Shown one piece after another: positions 56,226 through 64,000 of a stretch of DNA of 64,000 bases; position 1 is the first letter of the stretch, and the number at the start of each line of letters is the position of its first letter. Under the pieces are notes generated by a model. The model was given only the letters and a program-made list of their open reading frames with translations. It ran no database searches and was not told the origin of the DNA. Both the position numbers and the translations under genes were made by a program. This stretch comes from Anisus vortex (taxonomy: Eukaryota; Mollusca; Gastropoda; Planorbidae), in contig CASBPS010000186.1 in the NCBI GenBank assembly GCA_949126835.1, forward strand, positions 678,701 to 742,700. The letters run 5' to 3'.

Positions 56226-57556
56226 TATATATATAAATCTCAAAAGGAATATGTGGCTGGCTGGCTGGCTGGGTATGTACATACCGCATAATCTTTTTAA
56301 ATACTGGACATAAAAACTTGAAATTTGCTACAAATATTCTTTGCGTTACGGCGGTGAACACTGTCAAGGTTTTAAAAAAATTTAAATGACCGCAGTGGTC
56401 AGTTTGGTCAAAAAACGCGAATAAAACGACATATTTTGGGTTCATGTTAAAATTGCCGTTCCAACTTTTTATCGTTTTTCCATCGATCGCGCTAAAAAAG
56501 TAACAAAAAGGATGGCGTTGAGATTTTTTTTAGGATGACGTCATCAAAGTTTGCGCAGAGATAGCTAGCCGGCTTTTCGTTATGACGTCATCAAATTTTG
56601 CGTATTCATTTAAAATTAACTTTGCTTCAATGTTTGCTAATGTATTTTATGAATGAATAGAACAAAATATATTCACGTTTTAATTCGTGTCGTATACGAA
56701 ATATAAACTTTGTAGTTGTTGCGTGCAATCTCATATTAACTGCTTGAGTAGTAAGAGTGTATGTAAACATAACTTTTAGCTTTTTCAATTCGTTTGAAGC
56801 GGGCGTATACGCATTAAAATCTTTCTAGCGGGAAATATTTCACGTTTCAATTCGTTTCTAGCGGAAAATATTTCACGTTTCAGTTCGTTTCGGTTGTAGC
56901 GGGCGTACAAAATGTCATTCACATTTAAATTTGTGACGTATACATCGATAAACTTTTTAACGGGCAGGGTTTTATTAATTGCCGTATATATTAACTTTGT
57001 AGCGGGCAATCTCATTATAACTCCATGGGTAGATAAAGTGTATGTAAAATGTCATTACATTTAACACAATTTTTTTTTTTTTAAAGTTTCTTCTTTGTTT
57101 CTTATTGGTTTCATTTGTTATTGTTTTACATGTTGAATAGAAAAATTAATTCTAAGTTTGCTTCCAAAGCAACAATAAAAAAATAAATAGCAAATAACAA
57201 AAACAACACAACATAGGTCTGCGACTTAATGTTTGTCGTAAAAAATATATCAAACAATCATTTTTTTTTTAAATAAAAGTACTGTCGAATGTTCTTTATC
57301 AATGAATAGAACAAAATATATTCACGTTTTATTTTGCGTCGTAATTTATAGCGGGCAATTTTTTAACTGTTATAATGGGTAATGGGTAATGATTTTAACG
57401 GGTAATTCATGTTGTAGCGGGCAAATAAAAAAATTACCTCACGTTTAAATTCGTGTCGTAGGTCATGCGGGCAATCTCATTATAACTGCCTGAGTAGTTA
57501 GAGTGTATGTAAACAAAACTTTTAGCCGGTTCGGAGGACCGGGCACATAACGGCTT
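56226..57556 (+). repeat. array unit 15, type C
   Basis: Close to unit 7 throughout (1.33 kb), including the doubled TTTCACGTTT motif and the absence of the 19-bp minisatellite. B-type 3' hairpin. Confidence 0.9.
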
Positions 57557-59215
57557 GTATATATATAAATCTCAAAAGGAATATGTATGTGGCTGGCTGG
57601 CTGGCTGGCTGGCTGGGTATGTACATACCGCATAATCTTTTTAAATACTGGACATAAAAACGTGAAATTTGCTACAAATATTCTTTGCGTTACGGCGGTG
57701 AACACTGTCAAGGTTTTAAAAAAATTAAAATGACCGCAGTGGTCAGTTTGGTCAAAAAACGCGAAAAAAACACAACTTTTGATTCACATTGTCTTTGCCA
57801 GTACAACTTTTTATAGTTTTTCGTCACAAAGTTAGAAAAAAAAGGATGCGCTGAGATTATTTTTATGACGTCATCAAAGTTTGCGCATGGATTTTTTAGC
57901 AATGAAGGGACATTTTTCATTCATGTTTAAATTGACGTCATCAAACTATGTGCATGGATTTTTATCTCAACTCAATGACGGGAACAAATTTTCTTGATGT
58001 TTTAATTGCCTACGTGCCGTAAACAACATAAATTCTTTACACTACCACTACTGTAGTTGATTTTCTTAATCTATCACTACTATTAATACTTTACACTGTG
58101 AATACATGACTTAAAGCTAATTAATAATTTAAAACTTTACAAACATAGGACAAAGCTAATAGATTTAGGTTTTTTTTTCTGTTTCGGGAAGTAATACCGA
58201 CGCCTTACTAAGCTCATTTAAACGCAGCGGTCCTGGTTACACTCTATATTTAAGCTTATAATTATATGGCGTCATCGAATTTTGCGTATTTATGCGTTTA
58301 AGAAGGGAACAAAATTTTGTTTTAATTTGCGTCGTAATTTGTAGAATGCAATATTTAATTGGTCTAAGTTACCGGAAAATACTTTATCCCCGCTTAAGAC
58401 TATTGCTTATAACTCCATGGGTTCTTTTATCCAGTTCCGAGAACTGGGCACCTTTAGGCTTATCGCCTTGGTAACGGCCATTGTTTAAATTACCGGGCAA
58501 TGTTTAAATTACCGGGCAATGTTTATAATACCGGGCAATGTTTAAATTACCGGGTAATGTTTAAATTACCGGGCAATGTTTAAATTACCGGGCAATGTTT
58601 ATAATACCGGGCAATGTTTATAATACCGGGCAATGTTTAAATTACCAGGAATGTTTATATTACCGGGCAATGTTTAATTTGCCGGGCAATGTTCAAATTG
58701 CCGGAACTAAATTTTTAAAGTTTTAATTCGTGTCGTATACGTTTTATAAACATTATTTCATAAGGGTTTTATTTGTTATTGTTTTACATGTTGAATAGAA
58801 AATTTAATTCTAAGTTTGCTTCCAAAGCAACAATAAATAAATAAATAGCAAATAAACAAAAACAACACAACATAGGTCTGCGACTTAAAGTTTGTCGTAA
58901 AAACAATATATCAAACAATCATTAAAAAAAAAAAAAGTACTGTCGAATGTTCTTAATCAATGAATAGAACAAAATATATTCATGTTTTAATTTGCGTCGT
59001 AATTTATAGCGGGCAATTTTGTAATTGTTATAATGGGTGATGAGTAATGATTTTAACGGGTAATTCATGTTGTAGCGGGCAAATAAAAAATTACCTCACG
59101 TTTAAATTCGTGTCGTAGGTCATGCGGGCAATCTCATTATAACTGCCTGAGTAGTTAGAGTGTATGTAAACATAACTTTTAGCCGGTTCGGAGGACCGGG
59201 CACATAATCGGCTAG
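57557..59215 (+). repeat. array unit 16, type B, ending CTAG
   Basis: B unit most similar to unit 10. Its terminus reads ATAATCGGCTAG before the next head instead of ATAACGGCTTG. Confidence 0.9.
58479..58704 (+). repeat. 19-bp minisatellite in unit 16, about 12 copies
   Basis: Same 19-bp variants, with one shortened copy (ACCAGGAATG). Confidence 0.95.
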
Positions 59216-60873
59216 TATATATATAAATCTCAAAAGGAATATGTATGTATGTATGTATATATGTGGGTATGTACATACCGCATAATCTTTTTAAATACTG
59301 GACATAAAAACGTGAAATTTGCTACAAATATTCTTTGCGTTACGGCGGTGAACACTGTCAAGGTTTTAAAAAAATTAAAATGACCGCAGTGGTCAGTTTG
59401 GTCAAAAAACGCGAAAAAAAACACAACTTTTGATTCACATTGTCTTTGCCAGTACAACTTTTTATAGTTTTTCGTCACAAAGTTAGAAAAAAAAAGGATG
59501 CGCTGAGATTATTTTTATGACATCATCAATCTTTGCGCATGGATTTTATAGCAATGAAGGGACATTTTTCATTCATGTTTAAATTGAGGTCATCAAACTA
59601 TGTGCATGGATTTAATCTCAACTCAATGACGGGAACAAATTTTTTTCATGTTTAAATTGTCTACGTGCCGTAAACAACATAAATTCTTTACACTACCAAT
59701 ACTGTAGTTGATTTTCTTAATCTATCACTACTTTAATACTTTACACTGTGAATACATGACTTAAAGCTAATTAATAATTTAAAACTTTACAAACATAGGA
59801 CAAAGCAAATAGATATAGTATTTTTTTTTCTGTTTCGGGAAGTAATACCGACGCCTTATTAAGCTTATTTAAACGCAGTGGTCCTGGTTACACTCTATAT
59901 TTAAGCTTATAATTATATGGCGTCATCAAATTTTGCGTATTTATGCGTTTAAGAAGTTTTGTTTTAATTTGCGTCGTAATTTGTAGAATAAAATATTTAA
60001 ATGGTTTAAGTTACCGGAAAATACTTTATACCCGCTTAAGACTATTGCTTATAACTCCATGGGTTGTTTTATCCAGTTCCGAGAACTGGGCACCTTTAGG
60101 CGTATCGCCTTGGTAACGGCCATTGTTTAAATTACCGGGCAATGTTTAAATTACCGGGCAATGTTTATAATACCGGGCAATGTTTAAATTACCGGGCAAT
60201 GTTTAAATTACCGGGCAATGTTTAAATTACCGGGCAATGTTTAAATTACCGGGCAATGTTTAAATTACCGGGCAATGTTTATATTACCGGGCAATGTTTA
60301 GTTTGCCGGGCAATGTTTATATTACCGGGCAATGTTTAATTTGCCGGGCAATGTTCAAATTGCCGGAACTAATTTTTAAATTTTAATTCGTGTCGTATAC
60401 GTTTTATAAACATTATTTCACATGGGTTTCATTTGTTATTGTTTTACATGTTGAATAGAAAATTTCATTCTAAGTTTTCTTCCAAAGTAACAATAAATAA
60501 ATAAATAGCAAATAAACAAAAACAACACAACATAGGTCTGCGACTTAATGTTTGTCGTAAAAAAATATATCAAACAATCATTTTAAAAAAAAAAGTACTG
60601 TCGAATGTTCTTTATCAATGAATAGAACAAAATATATTCATGTTTTAATTTGCGTCGTAATTTATAGCGGGCAATTTTGTAATTGCTATAATGGGTGATG
60701 AGTAATGATTTTAACGGGTAATTCATGTTGTAGCGGGCAAATAAAAAAATTACCTCACGTTTAAATTCGTGTCGTAGGTCATGCGGGCAATCTCATTATA
60801 ACTGCCTGAGTAGTTAGAGTGTATGTAAACATAACTTTTAGCCGGTTCGGAGGACCGGGCACATAACGGCTTG
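59216..60873 (+). repeat. array unit 17, type B
   Basis: The head lacks the GGCT tract: ATGT repeats pass directly into GGGTATGTACATACCG. One CRE-like site is mutated (TGACATCATC). Confidence 0.9.
60121..60366 (+). repeat. 19-bp minisatellite in unit 17, about 13 copies
   Basis: Mainly the TTTAAATTA variant. The terminal TTTATATTACCGGG / TTTAATTTGCCGGG pair is duplicated here. Confidence 0.95.
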
Positions 60874-62740
60874 TCATATCATATCATATCATATCATATA
60901 TATATATAAATCTCAAAAGGAATATGTATGTATGTGGCTGGCTGGCTGGCTATGTACATACCGCATAATCTTTTTAAATACTGGACATAAAAACGTGAAA
61001 TTTGCTACAAATATTCTTTGCGTTACGGCGGTGAACACTGTCAAGGTTTAAAAAAAATTAAAATGACCGCAGTGGTCAGTTTGGTCAAAAAACGCGAATA
61101 AAACGACATATTTTGGGTTCATGTTAAATTTGCCGTTCAAACTTTTTATAGTTTTTCGTCACAAAGTTAGAAAAAAAAGGATGCGCTGAGATTATTTTTA
61201 TGACGTCATCAATCTTTGCGCATGGATTGTATAGCAATGAAGGGACATTTTTCATTCATGTTTAAATTGACGTCATCAAACTATGTGCATGAATTTTATT
61301 ATCTCAACTCAATGACGGGAACAAATTTTCTTCATGTTTAAATTGTCTACGTGCCGTAAACAACATAAATTCTTTACACTACCAATACTGTAGTTGATTT
61401 TCTTAATCTATCACTACTTTAATACTTTACACTGTGAATACATGACTTAAAGCTAATTAATAATTTAAAACTTTACAAACATAGGACAAAGCAAATAGAT
61501 TTAGCATTTTTTTTCTGTTTCGGGAAGTAATACCGACGCCTTACTAAGCTTATTTAAACGCAGTGGTCCTGGTTACACTCTATATTTAAGCTTATAATTA
61601 TATGGCGTCATCAAATTTTGCGTATTTATGCGTTTAAGAAGGGAACAAAATTTTGTTTTAATTTGCGTCGTTATCTGTGGAATGCAATATTTAAATGGTA
61701 TAAGTTACCGGAAAATACTTTATCCCCGCTTAAGACTATTGTTTATAACTCCATGGGTTATTTTATCCAGTTCCGAGAACTGGGCACCTTTAGGCTTATC
61801 GCCTAGGTAACGGCCATTGTTTAAATTACCGGGCAATGTTTAAATTACCGGGCAATGTTTATAATACCGGGCAATGTTTATAATACCGGGCAATTTTTAA
61901 ATTCCCGGGCAATGTTTAAATGACCGGGCAATGTTTAAATTACCGGGCAATGTTTATAATACCGGGCAATGTTTAAATTACCGGGCAATGTTTAAATTAC
62001 CGGGCAATGTTTAAATTACCGGGCAATGTTTATAATACCGGGCAATGTTTATAATACCGGGCAATGTTTAAATTACTGGGCAATGTTTAAATTACCGGGC
62101 AATGTTTAAATTACCGGGCAATGTTTATAATACCGGGCAATGTTTATAATACCGGGCAATGTTTAAATTACCGGGCAATGTTTAAATTACCGGGCAATGT
62201 TTAATTTGCCGGGCAATGTTCAAATTGCCGGAACTAAATTTTGTAAGTTTTAATTCGTGTCGTATACGTTTTATAAACATTATTTCATAAGGGTTTCATT
62301 TGTTATTGTTTTACATGTTGAATAGAAAATTTAATTCTAAGTTTGCTTCCAAAGCAACAATAAATAAATAAATAGCAAATAAACAAAAACAACACAACAT
62401 AGGTCTGCGACTTAATGTTTGTCGTAAAAAAAATATATCAAACAATCATTTAAAAAAAAAAAGTACTGTCGAATGTTCTTAATCAATGAATAGAACAAAA
62501 TATATTCATGTTTTGATTTGCGTCGTAATTTATAGCGGGCAATTTTGTAATTGTTATAATGGGTGATGAGTAATGATTTTATCGGGTAATTCATGTTGTA
62601 GCGGGCAAATAAAAAATTACCTCACGATTAATTTCGTGTCGTAGGTCATGCGGGCAATCTCATTATAACTGCCTGAGCAGTTAGAGTGTATGTAAACATA
62701 ACTTTTAGCCGGTTCGGAGGACCGGGCACATAACGGCTTG
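60874..62740 (+). repeat. array unit 18, type B
   Basis: Starts with CATAT repeats; B body with a long minisatellite; B hairpin at the end. Confidence 0.9.
61814..62231 (+). repeat. 19-bp minisatellite in unit 18, about 22 copies
   Basis: Shows a repeated block order of the two variants (pairs of each), indicating block duplication within the minisatellite. Confidence 0.95.
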
Positions 62741-64000
62741 TATATATATAAATCTCAAAAGGAATATGTATGTATGTGGCTGGCTGGCTGGCTATGTACA
62801 TACCGCATAATCTTTTTAAATACTGGACATAAAAACGTGAAATTTGCTACAAATATTCTTTGCGTTACGGCGGTGAACACTGTCAAGGTTTTAAAAAAAT
62901 TAAAATGACCGCAGTGGTCAGTTTGGTCAAAAAACGCGAATAAAACGACATATTTTGGGTTCATGTTAAAATTGCCGTTACAACTTTTTATAGTTTTTCG
63001 ATCGATCGCGCTAAAAAAATAAGAAAAAGGATGGCGTTGAGATTTTTTTCAGGATGACGTCATCAAAGTTTGCGCAGAGATAGCTAGCCGGCTTTTCGTT
63101 ATGACGTCATCAAATTTTGCGTATTCATTTAAAATTAACTTTGCTTCAACCTTTGCTAATGTACTTTATGAATGAATAGAACAAAATATATTCACGTTTT
63201 AATTTGCGTCGTAATTTATAGCGGAATATTTTTAAATTGTTATAATGTGTAATGATTAATGGTTTTAATGGGTAACTTACGTTGTATCTGGCAAATACAA
63301 AAATCCTTCACGTTTTTATTCGTGTTGTATATGTCCACAGAATAGGTATAAAACAGAATGCGCAATCGCATTTTATTTCTGTTTTGGGCAGTAATACCGA
63401 CGCCATACTAAGCTTATTTAAACGCAGCGGTCCTGGTTACACTCTATATATATGCTTATTTAGCCTACAACATCCTTTTCTTCAAATCTACAAGTTCCAA
63501 CACCCAAAGCTAATGTTTCGGGCAAAATGTGCATAAACGGTTGTGTAATAAACTACAACAATGATGCGAAAACGACTGATTATCGTAAAAAAGAGCATGT
63601 CAAACTGCATGGCTTTCCTGACTCCATAAAGGATAAACAACGGCATAAACAACCTCATATTAACTCATTATGAATTATATGCCTATTTCCCTTCATAATT
63701 GTAAAAGTTTATTTTGGTTTAAAAAGTATATTTTTATGTACCGGTAGCCGTAGCAATTTAGTTACCGGTACCGAGCTACGTCTAAGCCATTTTTTTTTCA
63801 AATCAGTACCGGGTAATAAATATTTTTACATCATATTGGCCTAATCATATAATGTTCAAAACAAAATGGGTAATTAAGTCAAATTTATATAAAAGTAAGC
63901 CTATAATGAAAGATAATTTAGGCCCTATATATATTGTATATATTTTTGCCAGACGTAGATATCCTTTCACATTTTACTATAGTAGCGTCTCTAGCGACCG
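62741..64000 (+). repeat. array unit 19, type A, cut by window end
   Basis: The head and first 1.2 kb of a type A unit. The array continues beyond the window. Confidence 0.9.
63527..63673 (+). CDS. THAP-like micro-ORF, copy in unit 19
   Basis: The 48 codons are intact; one Gln-to-Arg change near the C-terminus (KQRHKQ). Confidence 0.35.
   Translation: MCINGCVINYNNDAKTTDYRKKEHVKLHGFPDSIKDKQRHKQPHINSL

Larger units (their letters stand above)
16958..64000 (+). repeat. head-to-tail array of ~20 composite repeat units (rolling-circle element-like satellite)
   Basis: Nineteen heads starting AAATCTCAAAAGGAATATG (or a 1-base variant) occur near 17033, 19085, 21091, 22757, 30302, 32054, 34996, 36336, 38328, 39896, 41656, 42657, 52160, 54196, 56236, 57566, 59226, 60908 and 62750, all in the same orientation, plus one headless unit. 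Each head is followed by ATGT and GGCT microsatellites and about 250 bp of nearly invariant sequence. Bodies are of three types (A, B, C). Most units end with a hairpin and GCACATAACGGCTTG, directly abutting the next head. Two LTR retrotransposons interrupt the array. The right edge is outside the window. Confidence 0.92.

Overview
The window is eukaryotic nuclear DNA, AT-rich, with introns, three LTR retrotransposons, non-LTR retroelement fragments, a vertebrate/lophotrochozoan-type (TTAGGG)n telomere tract and a very large array of repeats. The gene and repeat content suggests a marine or other invertebrate metazoan, most likely a mollusc. That assignment is an inference from repeat style and from the retrotransposon families, and no species marker was seen.

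Region 1 (1-16.9 kb). A minus-strand gene for a TRPC-type cation channel runs through this stretch. Seven exons can be read, from an ankyrin exon at 14791-14947 through the TRP_2-type linker region and S1/S2 to a post-S3 exon at 4013-4152. The exons join in compatible phase except in the S2-S3 interval, where one exon is missing from my model. One exon carries an in-frame TAA. The introns hold an interstitial telomere tract, several minisatellites, a foldback element, a 5'-truncated L2/CR1-like non-LTR element (about 8556-10024) set into an older non-LTR remnant, and other degraded repeats. The first 2960 bases are the 3' part of a Ty3/gypsy element that begins outside the window.

Region 2 (16.96-64.0 kb). 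This is one head-to-tail array of about 20 units with three main architectures: A about 2.04 kb, B 1.6-2.0 kb, C about 1.35 kb. All share a 5' head (an AAATCTCAAAAGG start followed by ATGT/GGCT microsatellites) and a 3' terminus with a hairpin close to the end. B units carry an internal 19-bp minisatellite of 3 to 31 copies. Shared ends, a subterminal 3' hairpin, internal minisatellites, mosaic interiors and tandem head-to-tail arrangement fit non-autonomous rolling-circle (Helitron/Helentron-like) elements that have become satellite DNA. This is a hypothesis. Type A units contain a 48-codon micro-ORF that resembles the start of a THAP zinc finger.

Two LTR retrotransposons have inserted into the array, each with LTRs that read as identical and with a target-site duplication. 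The element at 43197-50657 is complete, with a 1465-codon gag-protease-integrase-RT-RNase H frame. Integrase lies upstream of RT, the order known from the Gmr1-like group of Ty3/gypsy. The element at 23055-29403 has lost RT, RNase H and most of integrase, yet keeps a 917-codon open frame that fuses gag-protease to integrase scraps and a C-terminal membrane helix. It is a young non-autonomous derivative presumably mobilised in trans.

The array and its insertions lie upstream of the TRPC exons in gene orientation. Either they sit inside a TRPC intron of at least 49 kb, or the gene is broken here.
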